Source of the DNA: Streptomyces sp. IMTB 2501
GTDB lineage: Bacteria > Actinomycetota > Actinomycetes > Streptomycetales > Streptomycetaceae
Direction: 5' to 3'
Length of the DNA: 64,000 bases
NCBI RefSeq assembly: GCF_001953885.1
Contig: NZ_MQUS01000009.1
Span: 62,277 to 126,276 of the forward strand
Part shown: positions 22,739 through 31,828 of the stretch, in pieces
Numbering within the stretch: position 1 is the stretch's first letter
Layout of the letters: every line of letters starts with the position of its first letter
The notes under the pieces: model-generated
What the model saw: only the letters and a program-made list of their open reading frames with translations
Told to the model about the DNA's origin: nothing
The model's database searches: none
Program-made: the position numbers and the translations under genes

Positions 22739-24013
22739 TCACTTGCTGAAGTCGGGCACCAGCTTGGCGATGGCGACCTCGGCGTTGCTCAGGCCCTGGT
22801 CCAGCGGCTCCTTGCCACCGGCGATCTTCGACAGCTCGGTGTCGAGCGGAACCCACAGGGAGCTGTACTCGGGCAGTTCAGGGCGGGGCTGCGCGGCGGT
22901 CAGGACGCTCTGGAAGCCGGCGATGCCGGGGTCGGCCTTGACCTGCGCGGTGTAGGCGTCGGAGCGGGTGGGCAGGGTGGAGTTCTTCAGGGCGATGGTC
23001 TCCTGGGAGGTCGCCGAGGTCATGAACTTCACGAACTTCAGGGCCGCGTCCTGGTGGGCCTTGTCGGAGCCGGCGTAGACGGAGAGGTTGTGGCCGCCGG
23101 TCGGGGCGCCCGCCTTCCCGCCGGAGCCGGCCGGGACCACGGCGATACCGAGGTTGGACTTGTCCTTGAAGGCGCTGCCCTTGTAGATGTTCGTGATCTC
23201 CCAGGGTCCCTGGACGATCGCGGCGACCTTGCCGTTGACGAACGCGTCCTGGATGTGGGCGTAGGCGTCGGCGGTGGTGTCGGCCTTGTGCAGGCCCTGC
23301 CCGGAGAACAGGCTCAGCCAGGTGCCGTAGGCCTTCTTCGCGGCGGCCGAGTCGACGGTGATCTTCTTGGCGGTGGCGTCGACGGTGTCGGTGCCCTCGC
23401 CGTAGAGGAAGGTCTGGGCGTAGTAGGCCTGGGTGGAGCCCCAGTAGCCGTACACCTTGTCCTTGGAGTCGATCTTGGCGGCGTCGGACTTCAGCTCGTC
23501 CCAGGTCTTGGGGGCGTCGGTGATGCCGGCCTTCTTGAACAGGGCCTTGTTGTAGACGAGGGCGAGGGTGTCGGTGACCAGCGGGGCGCCGTAGGTCTTG
23601 CCCTGGTACTGGGCCTGCTTGATCAGGCTGGGCTGGAACTTGGCCTGGTCGGCGAGGGCCTCGGTGCCGTCCAGCGGCAGGAAGTAGCCCTTCTTGGCGA
23701 AGGCCGGGGTCCAGCCGACCTCGGAGCGCAGGATGTCCGGCGCGCCCTTGGAGCCGGCCGCGGTGTCGAACTTGTTCTGCGCCTGGTCGAAGGGCACGTT
23801 GACGTAGTTGACCTTGATGTTCTTGTTGGCCGCCTCGAACTGCTTGACCAGGGCCTGGTACGTCGGCGCCTCATTCGTGGCGTTGGAGGTGTCCCACCAG
23901 GTGATGGTGACCGGGCCGCCGGCCTTGCCGCTGTCACTGCTCCCGCCGCCGCAGGCCGTCGCCGCGAGGGCGAGGGACGCCACCAGCGCGGAGGCCGCTA
24001 TGCCACGCCGCAT
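22739..24013 (-). CDS. malE: Maltose/maltodextrin-binding lipoprotein MalE
   Basis: A 424-residue solute-binding lipoprotein that captures maltodextrins outside the membrane for MalFG. The lipobox LAATAC places the lipidated Cys at residue 21, followed by a Gly/Ser linker. The body is an extracellular binding protein of the MalE type (VTITWWDTSNATNEAP near the N-terminus, GPWEITNIYKG, LPTRSDAY). The ATG has an AAGGAG ribosome site 6 nt upstream. First gene of the leftward mal operon; candidate repressor sites lie between it and malR. A 106-bp gap to malF has no strong hairpin. Confidence 0.94.
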   Translation of the reverse strand: MRRGIAASALVASLALAATACGGGSSDSGKAGGPVTITWWDTSNATNEAPTYQALVKQFEAANKNIKVNYVNVPFDQAQNKFDTAAGSKGAPDILRSEVGWTPAFAKKGYFLPLDGTEALADQAKFQPSLIKQAQYQGKTYGAPLVTDTLALVYNKALFKKAGITDAPKTWDELKSDAAKIDSKDKVYGYWGSTQAYYAQTFLYGEGTDTVDATAKKITVDSAAAKKAYGTWLSLFSGQGLHKADTTADAYAHIQDAFVNGKVAAIVQGPWEITNIYKGSAFKDKSNLGIAVVPAGSGGKAGAPTGGHNLSVYAGSDKAHQDAALKFVKFMTSATSQETIALKNSTLPTRSDAYTAQVKADPGIAGFQSVLTAAQPRPELPEYSSLWVPLDTELSKIAGGKEPLDQGLSNAEVAIAKLVPDFSK

Positions 24014-24111
24014 GAGTTCTCCTTGAGGGTGAAAGCCCGTGTGATGCCGACTGCGCCGTCGCGGCCGCCGGGCGACCAGGAACGTAACAGCGTTGTAAGC
24101 GTTGCGAAAGA

Positions 24112-24134
24112 CCTTGCAGAAAAAAAGTGCAAGG
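24112..24134. promoter_or_regulatory. Candidate MalR operator, malE side
   Basis: Perfect inverted repeat CCTTGCA (24112-24118) and TGCAAGG (24128-24134) with a 9-nt A-rich spacer, about 100 bp upstream of the malE start. The sequence matches the CTTGCAG-type elements described for Streptomyces amylase and maltose genes. This is the clearest MalR-type site in the window. Confidence 0.75.
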
Positions 24135-24180
24135 GAACACGATGGTTACCCTGTCGTTACCGCTCAGCGGACAGAAGACA

Positions 24181-24207
24181 CTTGTGCAAGACTCTGCAAG
24201 CTCTTGC
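24181..24207. promoter_or_regulatory. Second cluster of MalR half-sites, malR side
   Basis: CTTGTGCAAG (24181-24190, a palindrome), TGCAAG (24195-24200) and CTTGC (24203-24207) lie side by side. Together with the operator at 24112-24134 they flank the divergent promoters and would allow autoregulation of malR. Confidence 0.55.
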
Positions 24208-24324
24208 CGCCATCAATTTCGAGGGAGCCCGATGAGGCAGCAACCCAGGGCGGGCCGTCCGGCCGCTCGTGCACGGCGTCCCATCGGTGTGCAAGGCGGC
24301 ATACGACCGGTACAGTCCAGTGCC

Positions 24325-25359
24325 GTGACCACACGGCTTGCCGACATCGCTGCGCAGGCGGGGGTGAGCGAAGCGACCGTCAGCCGGGTCCTCAACGGGA
24401 AGCCGGGCGTCGCCGCCACCACCCGCCAGTCCGTGCTCGCCGCGCTGGACGTCCTCGGCTACGAGCGCCCGGTGCGGCTGCGGCAGCGCAGCGAGGGCCT
24501 GGTCGGGCTGATCACGCCGGAGCTGGAGAACCCGATATTCCCGGCACTGGCCCAGGTCATCGGCCAGGCGCTCACCCGCCAGGGCTATACGCCGGTGCTC
24601 GCCACACAGACGCCGGGCGGGTCGACCGAGGACGAGCTGACCGAGATGCTCGTGGACCGCGGGGTCGCGGGGATCATCTATGTCTCCGGGCTGCACGCGG
24701 ACACCACCGCCGACATGCAGCGCTATGAGCGGCTGCGGGCGCAGGGCGTGCCGTTCGTGCTGGTGGACGGGTTCTCGCCGAAGGTGCAGGCGCCGTTCAT
24801 CTCCCCCGACGACCGGGCCGCGATGACGCTCGCGGTGACCCACCTGGCGTCGCTGGGGCACACCCGGATCGGGCTCGCGCTCGGGCCGAAGCGTTTCGTG
24901 CCGGTGCAGCGCAAGATCGAGGGCTTCGTGCGGGCCATGCAGGACCAGTTGGGGCTCGCCGCCGAGACGATCGAGACCGAGCTGATCCAGCACTCGCTGT
25001 ACACGCTGGAGGGCGGCCAGGCAGCGGCCACGGCGCTGATCGAGCGGCGCTGTACGGCCGTGGTGTGTGCCAGCGACATGATGGCGCTCGGTGCGATAAG
25101 GGCGGCCCGGCAGCGGGGGCTGGAGGTGCCCCGGGACGTGTCGGTGGTCGGCTTCGACGACTCCCCGCTGATCGCCTTCACCGATCCGCCGCTGACCACG
25201 GTCCGCAAGCCGGTGCCGGCGATGGGGCAGGCCGCGGTGCGTACGTTGCTGGAGGAGATCGGCGGGACGCCCGCGCCGCACAGTGAGTTCGTGTTCATGC
25301 CGGAGTTGGTGGTGCGCGGTTCGACCGCTTCGGCCCCGAATGTCGTCCGTACGTCGTAG
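24325..25359 (+). CDS. malR: LacI-family maltose repressor MalR
   Basis: A 344-residue LacI/GalR repressor of the maltodextrin genes. The helix-turn-helix starts at residue 2 (TTRLADIAAQAGVSEATVSR) with the hinge helix near RQSVLAALDVLGYER, followed by the periplasmic-binding-like sensor domain (VGLITPELENPIFPAL, GFDDSPLIAFTDPPLTTVRKP). The alternative ATG at 24232 has a good GAGGGAG site, but the 31 extra codons lose the G/C third-position bias (about 11 of 31 end in A or T), so GTG at 24325 is preferred. Divergent from malE, with CTTGCA-type operators in the 311-bp gap. Confidence 0.92.
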   Translation: MTTRLADIAAQAGVSEATVSRVLNGKPGVAATTRQSVLAALDVLGYERPVRLRQRSEGLVGLITPELENPIFPALAQVIGQALTRQGYTPVLATQTPGGSTEDELTEMLVDRGVAGIIYVSGLHADTTADMQRYERLRAQGVPFVLVDGFSPKVQAPFISPDDRAAMTLAVTHLASLGHTRIGLALGPKRFVPVQRKIEGFVRAMQDQLGLAAETIETELIQHSLYTLEGGQAAATALIERRCTAVVCASDMMALGAIRAARQRGLEVPRDVSVVGFDDSPLIAFTDPPLTTVRKPVPAMGQAAVRTLLEEIGGTPAPHSEFVFMPELVVRGSTASAPNVVRTS

Positions 25360-25427
25360 AACGTGCGGGGCGGACCCGACCTTGGGATGATCTGGCGAGG
25401 AAGGCTTTTCTGGCAGACTCTGTGCCT

Positions 25428-26306
25428 ATGAGTGACTCGTCCGTGACAGAGCAGGAAGGTCGCGAGGAGGTGGCCGTTCCGCGGCCCGTCACGGGTGAGC
25501 ACGACCGCGGTGCGCTGCCGGGTGTGCTGAGCCGGCTGCGCTCTCCGCGGCGGCCCAGGTTCTGGTTCGAGATCCTTCTGATCGCGGTGAGTTACTGGAC
25601 GTACTCGCTGATCCGCAACGCGGTCCCGGAACAGAAGGCCGAGGCGCTGCGCAACGCGGACTTGATCTGGTGGATCGAGCACCATCTGGGCATCGACGTC
25701 GAGCAGTCGATCAACCACGCCCTGAACTCGGTGACTTGGTTGATCATCGGGATGAACTACTACTACGCCACACTGCACTTCATCATCACGATCGGTGTCC
25801 TGGTGTGGCTGTACCGGTGGCATCCCGGCCGCTATGCGGCGGGCCGGCTGGTGCTGTTCGCGACGACGGGTGTGGCCCTGCTCGGTTACTACCTGTTTCC
25901 GCTCGCCCCGCCCCGGCTGATGAGCGACGGGAACTTCGTGGACACGGTCATGGTGCACCACACCTGGGGCTCGATGGCCTCCGGCGACCTCAAGCACATG
26001 TCGAACCAGTACGCCGCGATGCCGTCGATGCACATCGGCTGGTCGCTGTGGTGCGGGCTGACGATCTTCGCGCTGGCGTCGGTGCCGTGGGCGCGGGTGC
26101 TGGGCCTGTTGTACCCGGCGACCACCCTGCTGGTCATCGTTGCCACCGCCAACCACTTCTGGCTGGACGCGGTGGGCGGTGTGCTGTGCCTGGCGTTCGG
26201 TTTCACGGTGGCCCGGGCGTGGTACGGCGCGCTGCCGTACCGGCTGCCGCGGGTCGTACCGGCCCGGGCGCCCGAGCCCGAGCCGGCCGCGGCGTCCTGC
26301 GTCTGA
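25428..26306 (+). CDS. PAP2-superfamily membrane phosphatase/transferase
   Basis: A 292-residue membrane protein with about six membrane segments after an N-terminal soluble stretch of some 40 residues. The PAP2 catalytic signatures near the C-terminus are PSMHIGW (general-acid His) and NHFWLDAVGG (nucleophilic His with its Asp). The N-terminal part and FPLAPPRLM resemble inositol-phosphoceramide-synthase/AUR1-like proteins, so it may transfer or hydrolyse a lipid phosphate on the outer membrane face. Exact substrate unknown. It converges on glnE, with a long imperfect hairpin between. Confidence 0.85.
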   Translation: MSDSSVTEQEGREEVAVPRPVTGEHDRGALPGVLSRLRSPRRPRFWFEILLIAVSYWTYSLIRNAVPEQKAEALRNADLIWWIEHHLGIDVEQSINHALNSVTWLIIGMNYYYATLHFIITIGVLVWLYRWHPGRYAAGRLVLFATTGVALLGYYLFPLAPPRLMSDGNFVDTVMVHHTWGSMASGDLKHMSNQYAAMPSMHIGWSLWCGLTIFALASVPWARVLGLLYPATTLLVIVATANHFWLDAVGGVLCLAFGFTVARAWYGALPYRLPRVVPARAPEPEPAAASCV

Positions 26307-26314
26307 GAGGCTGC

Positions 26315-26393
26315 GTCACACCCCCGGCCGGGCGCCGGACGCCTGGCACGCGGGCCCCTGGACGCCGCGCGCTGATCCGGCCGGGGATGTGAC
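26315..26393. terminator. Long-armed inverted repeat between PAP2 gene and glnE
   Basis: GTCACACCCCCGGCCGG (26315-26331) pairs with CCGGCCGGGGATGTGAC (26377-26393), 16 of 17 positions, around a 45-nt loop that is itself GC-rich. It lies between two convergent genes and probably stops transcription from both sides. Confidence 0.6.
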
Positions 26394-26412
26394 ACCGGCT
26401 CCAAGGGTTACG

Positions 26413-29412
26413 TCACGCTCCGTCACCGTAGAACAGTTCCTCCACCACCGTGCGCGCCCTACGCGTGGTGCGGCGGTACGCGTCCAGCATGTCTCCCGCG
26501 TGACCTGCGCCATAGCCCAGGTAGCGGCCCACGGCGGCCAGCTCGCGGGGCTCGGTGGGGAAGGTGTCCCCGGCCCGGCCGCGTACCAGCATCACCGCGT
26601 TGCGCACCCGGGTGGCCAGTACCCAGGCCTCGTCCAGGATCTCCGCCTCCTCGGCCGACAGCAGCCCGGCCTCGCGGGCGGCGGCCAGCGCCTCGCGGGT
26701 GCGCGTGGTGCGCAGGCCGGGGTGGTCCCAGCCGTGCCGGAGCTGGAAGAGCTGGACGGTCCACTCGACGTCGGACAGGCCGCCCGGACCCAGCTTGGTG
26801 TGCAGCTTGGGATCGGCGCCGCGCGGAAGGCGCTCGGACTCCATACGGGCCTTCAGCCGGCGGATCTCACGGACGGCGTCCTCCGTCAGGCCGTGCCGCG
26901 GATAGCGCAGCGGGTCGATCAGTGCCGTGAAGCGGCGGCCCAGGTCCTCGTCCCCGGCCACCGGTTCCGCCCGCAGCAGCGCCTGGGACTCCCAGATCAG
27001 GGACCAGCGGCGGTAGTACGCCTCGTACGCCTTCAGGGTCCGCACCAGCGGGCCCGACTTGCCCTCCGGGCGCAGGTCGGCGTCGATGAGCAGCGGCGGA
27101 TCTGCGCTGGGCAACTGGAGCAGGCGGCGCATCTCGGCGACGACCTTGTTCGCGGCGGCGGCAGCCTCGTGCTCGTCCACGCCGTCCTGCGGTTCGTGTA
27201 CGAAGACGACGTCCGCGTCGGAGCCGTAGCCCAGCTCGTGGCCGCCGAACCGGCCCATCCCTATCATCGCGAAGCGGGTGGGGAGCGTGTCGCCCCAGCC
27301 CTCCCGGACCACCGCGCGCAGCGTGCCCGCCAGGGTGGCGGCGGTGAGGTCGGAGACCGCCGCGCCGACCCGGTCCACCAGGGCGCCCTGGTCGGCCTCG
27401 GCGGGGTTGTTCTCCGTGCCGTAGGAGTCGACGATGTCACCGGCGGCGGTGCGGAACAGTTCGCGGCGGCGTACGCCGCGAGCCGCCGTGACCCCCTGCT
27501 CGGCGTTCTCCGCCCGGCCCACCGCGGCCAGGATCTCCTGCTCCAGCGGCGTGCGCTCGCGGGGCTCCAGACCGCCGCCGTCGCCGTCGCCCAGCAGGGC
27601 CACCGCCTCGGGGGCGCGCATGAGGAGGTCGGGGGCGAGTCGGCCCGCCGAGAGGACGCGGGCCAGGTTCTCCGCCGCGGCGCCCTCGTCGCGGAGCAGG
27701 CGCAGGTACCAGGGGGTCTTGCCGAGCGCGTCCGAGACCTTGCGGAAGTTCAGCAGGCCCGCGTCCGGGTCCGCCGAGTCGGCGAACCAGCCGAGGAGGA
27801 CGGGGAGGAGGGTGCGCTGGATGGCCGCCTTGCGGGTCACGCCGGCGGCCAGGGCCTCCAGGTGGCGCAGGGCCGCTGCCGGGTCGGCGTAGCCGAGGGC
27901 GATCAGGCGTGTGCGGGCCGCTTCCAGGCTCAGGCGGGCCTCGCCGGGGGCGAGTTGGGCGACGGCGTCCAGGAGCGGGCGGTAGAAGAGCTTTTCGTGG
28001 AGTCTGCGTACGACGCCCGTGTGCCGCTTCCATTCTCGGATCAGCTCCGCCGCCGGGTCCGTGCGCAGGCCCAGGGAGCGGCCCAGGCGCCGCTGGTCCT
28101 CCTCGGCCACGGGGACCAGGTGGGTGCGGCGCAGCCGGTAGAGCTGGATGCGGTGCTCCATGCAGCGCAGGAAGCGGTACGCCTCGTCGAGGCGGGCGGC
28201 GTCCTCGCGGCCCACGTAGCCTCCGGCGGCCAGGGCCTGGAGGGCGTCCAGGGTGGTGCCGCTGCGCAGGGCGGGGTCGGTGCGGCCGTGGACCAACTGG
28301 AGGAGCTGGACGGCGAATTCGACGTCGCGGAGGCCGCCGGGGCCCAGTTTGAGTTCTCTTTCGATCTCGGACGCAGGGATGTTCTCCACGACCCTGCGGC
28401 GCATTTTCTGGACGTCCGGTACGAAGTTCTCGCGTTCCGCCGCCGTCCAGACCATGGGTTCCAGTGCGTCGACGTACGCCTGGCCCAGGTCCGCGTCGCC
28501 GGCCACCGGGCGGGCCTTGAGCAGGGCTTGGAACTCCCAGGTCTTCGCCCAGCGCTGGTAGTAGGCGAGGTGGGAGGAGAGGGTACGGACGAGGGGGCCG
28601 TTGCGGCCCTCGGGGCGGAGGTTGGCGTCCACCGGCCAGATGGAGCCCTCGACGGTCGTCTCCGAGCAGATCCGCATCAGGTGTGAGGCGAGGCGGGTGG
28701 CGGAGGTGAGTGCCTTGGCCTCGGTGATGGTGCCGGTCGCCTCCGCCACGAAGATCACGTCCACGTCGGAGACGTAGTTCAGTTCGTGGCCGCCGCACTT
28801 GCCCATCGCGATCACCGCGAGGCGGCAGGCGGCGGCGTCCTCGGGGGCGTGCGCCTGCGCTATGGCCAGGGCCGTGCGGAGGGTGGCGGTGGCGAGGTCC
28901 GCCAGTTCGGCGGCTGTCTCGGCGACGTCGGTCGTGCCGCAGACGTCCCTGGCGGCGATGGAGAGGAGGCAGCGGCGGTAGGCCACCCGCAGGGACACGG
29001 GGTCGGTGGCGCCGGCCAGGCCGCGCTCGAACTCCATGAGGCCCGGGTGCAGGTCCTGCGGCTCGTACATGACCAGGGCCTGCCAGTCCGCCGGGTGGCG
29101 GGCCAGGTGGTCGGTGAGGGCGGCGGAGGCGCCGAGGACACCCAGGAGCCGGTCACGCAGGGGTTTGGCCGCGATGAGGGTGTCCAGCAGTTCGCGGTGG
29201 GCGGTGGGGCCGTCCTGGGCCTCCAGGAGGCGGACGAGGCCGTGCAGGGCCAGGTCGGGGTCGGCGGTGGCGCCGAGGGCTTCCAGGAGGACCGGGTCGT
29301 CACGGACGGGGGCGAGTTCCGGGCCGTCCAGGAGGCGCTCAGCGGCGGAGGGGTCGGTGAAGCCGTGTCGGAGCAGACGGGTGAAGGTGCTGCTTCTGCG
29401 GCCCGGCGTCAT
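26413..29412 (-). CDS. glnE: Bifunctional glutamine synthetase adenylyltransferase/deadenylase GlnE
   Basis: A 999-residue cytoplasmic enzyme that adenylylates (inactivates) and deadenylylates type-I glutamine synthetase. Two nucleotidyltransferase domains are visible: the first with GKCGGHELNYVSDVDVIFV, the second with GRFGGHELGYGSDADVVFVHE; each ends in DANLRPEG or DADLRPEG and is followed by a helical GlnD-PII-like domain (FVPDVQKMRRRVVE; LTEDAVREIRRLKARME). Full length for the actinobacterial family. Its expected target, glnA encoding GSI, is not in this window; the nearby GlnA2-type gene is probably not its substrate. Confidence 0.95.
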   Translation of the reverse strand: MTPGRRSSTFTRLLRHGFTDPSAAERLLDGPELAPVRDDPVLLEALGATADPDLALHGLVRLLEAQDGPTAHRELLDTLIAAKPLRDRLLGVLGASAALTDHLARHPADWQALVMYEPQDLHPGLMEFERGLAGATDPVSLRVAYRRCLLSIAARDVCGTTDVAETAAELADLATATLRTALAIAQAHAPEDAAACRLAVIAMGKCGGHELNYVSDVDVIFVAEATGTITEAKALTSATRLASHLMRICSETTVEGSIWPVDANLRPEGRNGPLVRTLSSHLAYYQRWAKTWEFQALLKARPVAGDADLGQAYVDALEPMVWTAAERENFVPDVQKMRRRVVENIPASEIERELKLGPGGLRDVEFAVQLLQLVHGRTDPALRSGTTLDALQALAAGGYVGREDAARLDEAYRFLRCMEHRIQLYRLRRTHLVPVAEEDQRRLGRSLGLRTDPAAELIREWKRHTGVVRRLHEKLFYRPLLDAVAQLAPGEARLSLEAARTRLIALGYADPAAALRHLEALAAGVTRKAAIQRTLLPVLLGWFADSADPDAGLLNFRKVSDALGKTPWYLRLLRDEGAAAENLARVLSAGRLAPDLLMRAPEAVALLGDGDGGGLEPRERTPLEQEILAAVGRAENAEQGVTAARGVRRRELFRTAAGDIVDSYGTENNPAEADQGALVDRVGAAVSDLTAATLAGTLRAVVREGWGDTLPTRFAMIGMGRFGGHELGYGSDADVVFVHEPQDGVDEHEAAAAANKVVAEMRRLLQLPSADPPLLIDADLRPEGKSGPLVRTLKAYEAYYRRWSLIWESQALLRAEPVAGDEDLGRRFTALIDPLRYPRHGLTEDAVREIRRLKARMESERLPRGADPKLHTKLGPGGLSDVEWTVQLFQLRHGWDHPGLRTTRTREALAAAREAGLLSAEEAEILDEAWVLATRVRNAVMLVRGRAGDTFPTEPRELAAVGRYLGYGAGHAGDMLDAYRRTTRRARTVVEELFYGDGA

Positions 29413-29572
29413 CTCCGTGGCCTCCCCTCGGGTGTGGTCGTCCTGGCCAGAGCCTATCCGGCAGGGGGACGGGGGCTGGGGCTCCGGGGCCGGGCGCGGG
29501 TGCGTCGTGGCTTGTGACGCGCCTGCGGTGGGTGAGGGGCGGTGCCGCGGCTGGAGGCCGCCGACGGCAGCA

Positions 29573-29594
29573 GTTCATCCGCTCTTCACCAATT
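29573..29594 (+). promoter_or_regulatory. PHO box (PhoP site) before the phosphoesterase operon
   Basis: Two 11-nt direct-repeat units, GTTCATCCGCT (29573-29583) and CTTCACCAATT (29584-29594), each matching the GTTCACC core at 6 of 7 positions. This is the layout of a Streptomyces PhoP-binding PHO box, 86 bp upstream of a secreted phosphoesterase gene, so induction by phosphate starvation is likely. Confidence 0.65.
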
Positions 29595-29679
29595 CGGTTG
29601 GGTGCCGTGAGGCGAGGGAATATTGGCGTGTGCATGCTCTGTCCGCACCGCCAGCCCCGTCCCCTACCCGGAGGTTGAT

Positions 29680-30567
29680 GTGTCCGGCAGTTCCGTGTAC
29701 CGCCGTGCCCGTACCGTCGTGGCGTCCTCAACGGCCCTCGCCGCGGCCGCGATCGGGCTGTGGACCGGGATCGGAGAAGGGTCCGCGCACGCCGCGGGCG
29801 CCGTGCCGACTCCGGATCACGTGGTCGTCGTGGTCTTCGAGAACCACGCGTACAGCCAGGTCATCGGCTCCTCCAACGCCCCGTACATCAACTCGCTGAA
29901 GTCGGGAGGTGCCAACCTGACGCAGTCGTACGCCGAGACCCACCCGAGCCAGCCGAACTACTACGCGATGTTCTCCGGCGACACCCAGGGCATCACGGAC
30001 GACAGTTGTGTCACGCCCGGTTTCTCCTCGGCGCCCAACCTGGCGTCCGAGGTGACCGACGCCGGCCGCACCTGGGCCAGCTACAACGAGGACCTGCCCG
30101 GTCAGGGCGACACCTCGTGCAGCAGCGGCGACTACGCCCAGAAGCACAACCCGTGGTTCGGGTTCAGCAACGTGCCGACGTCGAGCGCCATGACGTTCGA
30201 CCAGTTCCCGACGGACTACTCGACGCTGCCCCAGATGTCGTACGTGGTCCCCAACCTGTGCAGCGACATGCACGACTGCTCGGTGTCCACCGGTGACACC
30301 TGGCTGAAGAACAACCTGGGCGGCTATGCGAGTTGGGCCAAGACCCACAACAGCCTGCTCGTCGTCACCTTCGACGAGGACAACCGGCTGAGCGGGAACC
30401 GGATCCCGACCGTGCTGTACGGGCAGCCGGTCACTGCCGGGTCGTCCAGCTCGACCACGTACAACCACTACGACCTGCTGCGCACCCTGGAGGACACGCA
30501 GGGTCTGACCACGCACGCGGGCAACGCGGCCTCCGCGCAGGACATCACCGGTATCTGGGCGTCCTGA
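29680..30567 (+). CDS. Secreted phosphoesterase / acid phosphatase-like protein
   Basis: A 295-residue exported protein. Basic N-terminus, hydrophobic core and AHAAGA give a signal peptide of about 38 residues. The mature start PDHVVVVVFENHAYSQVIG is the metal-binding opening of the PF04185 phosphoesterase family, with HPSQPNYYAMFSG and VVTFDEDN as further metal/active-site regions. GTG at 29680 follows GGAGG by 5 nt. It is preceded by a PHO box and its stop is one base from the GTG of the next MFS gene, so it probably heads a phosphate-responsive operon. Whether it cleaves phosphomono- or phosphodiesters cannot be told. Confidence 0.85.
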   Translation: MSGSSVYRRARTVVASSTALAAAAIGLWTGIGEGSAHAAGAVPTPDHVVVVVFENHAYSQVIGSSNAPYINSLKSGGANLTQSYAETHPSQPNYYAMFSGDTQGITDDSCVTPGFSSAPNLASEVTDAGRTWASYNEDLPGQGDTSCSSGDYAQKHNPWFGFSNVPTSSAMTFDQFPTDYSTLPQMSYVVPNLCSDMHDCSVSTGDTWLKNNLGGYASWAKTHNSLLVVTFDEDNRLSGNRIPTVLYGQPVTAGSSSSTTYNHYDLLRTLEDTQGLTTHAGNAASAQDITGIWAS

Positions 30568-30568
30568 C

Positions 30569-31828
30569 GTGTACGTAGCGGACAGCCGCGCGGGCACGCC
30601 GGCGTCCGCGGACGGTGCCGTCCGGCCAGTGGCCGGGCGGCGCCGTGCCGCGATCGCCCCGACCGTGTTCGCGCTCGGAACGGTCAGTCTGGTGACGGAC
30701 GTGTCGAGCGAGATGGTCACCGCCGTGCTGCCGTTGTACCTGGTCACCGGGCTCGGCCTGTCGCCGTTGGGGTTCGGTCTGCTCGACGGGGTCTACAACG
30801 GGTTCTCGGCCCTTGTCCGGCTCGTGGGCGGGCATCTCGCCGATCGGGGCGGTGGGCGGCACAAGTGGGTCGCCGGGTTCGGGTACGGCATCTCCGCCGT
30901 GTGCAAGCCGTTGCTGCTGGTCGCTCATTCGCTGACTCCGATCGGGCTGGTTCTTGCCGCCGACCGTACGGGGAAAGGGCTGCGGACCGCTCCGCGCGAT
31001 GCCCTCATCTCGTTGTCGAGTACGGCCGAGTCCCGGGGGCGTGCCTTCGGGGTGCACCGGGCCATGGACACGGCCGGGGCGCTGCTCGGGCCGCTGGTCG
31101 CCTTTCTGATCCTGCGGGCGACGGTCGACGGGTACGACGCCGTGTTCACCGTCAGCTTCTGTGTCGCGGTGGCCGGTGTCCTCGTGCTGGTGCTCTTCGT
31201 GCCGGGCGGGCGGGGTGGTGCGGTCGCGGTCGAGCGGCCCACCCTGCGGGGTGCGGTGGGCCTGTTGCGGCGGCGGGGGCTGCGGCGGATCGCCGTGTGC
31301 GCGCTGTTGCTGGGGCTTGCCACGGTGAGTGACTCGTTCGTCTATCTGCTGCTTCAGCGTCGGCTGGGTGTGCCGGACCGGTGGTTCGCCTTGCTGCCGC
31401 TCGGTACGGCCGCCTCGTTCCTGCTGCTCGCGGTGCCGCTCGGGCGGCTCGCGGACCGGGTGGGCCGGTGGGCCGTGTTCGTGGCCGGGCACGGTGCCCT
31501 GCTCGTCGCGTACACGCTGCTGCTCACGGCGTGGCGCGGATCCGCTCTGCCGTACGTCGTCCTGACCCTGCACGGCGCCTTCTACGCGGCCACCGACGGG
31601 GTGCTGATGGCGGCGGCCTCGGACGGGGTGCCGGAGGCGCTGCGCTCGTCCGGGCTGGCCCTCGTGCAGACCGGCCAGGCGCTCGCCCGGTTCGCCTGCT
31701 CACTGCTGTTCGGCGCGGCCTGGACGGTGTGGGGCGACCGGGCGGCGCTGGCGGGGGCGGCCGTGGCACTGGCCGCGTGTGCCCTGTTCTCCCTCACCCT
31801 GCGCCCGAAGGCGGCGGTGCCCGCATGA
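30569..31828 (+). CDS. MFS transporter, phosphate-operon associated
   Basis: A 419-residue carrier with about 12 membrane segments. The first is FALGTVSLVTDVSSEMVTAV; the loop LADRGGGRHKWV is the MFS motif A region. GTG at 30569 lies one base behind the stop of the phosphoesterase and its own stop overlaps the ATG of the next gene (ATGA), so three genes are translationally linked. The VTDVSSEMV segment near TM1 occurs in a poorly characterised MFS subgroup. The cargo may be a product released by the phosphoesterase (inference). Confidence 0.85.
   Translation: MYVADSRAGTPASADGAVRPVAGRRRAAIAPTVFALGTVSLVTDVSSEMVTAVLPLYLVTGLGLSPLGFGLLDGVYNGFSALVRLVGGHLADRGGGRHKWVAGFGYGISAVCKPLLLVAHSLTPIGLVLAADRTGKGLRTAPRDALISLSSTAESRGRAFGVHRAMDTAGALLGPLVAFLILRATVDGYDAVFTVSFCVAVAGVLVLVLFVPGGRGGAVAVERPTLRGAVGLLRRRGLRRIAVCALLLGLATVSDSFVYLLLQRRLGVPDRWFALLPLGTAASFLLLAVPLGRLADRVGRWAVFVAGHGALLVAYTLLLTAWRGSALPYVVLTLHGAFYAATDGVLMAAASDGVPEALRSSGLALVQTGQALARFACSLLFGAAWTVWGDRAALAGAAVALAACALFSLTLRPKAAVPA

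Noticed and set aside
24232-24324. N-terminal extension of malR from ATG 24232 with a good GAGGGAG site
   Set aside because: The extra 31 codons lose the third-position G/C bias and would place a basic tail before the LacI helix-turn-helix, which normally sits at the very N-terminus.
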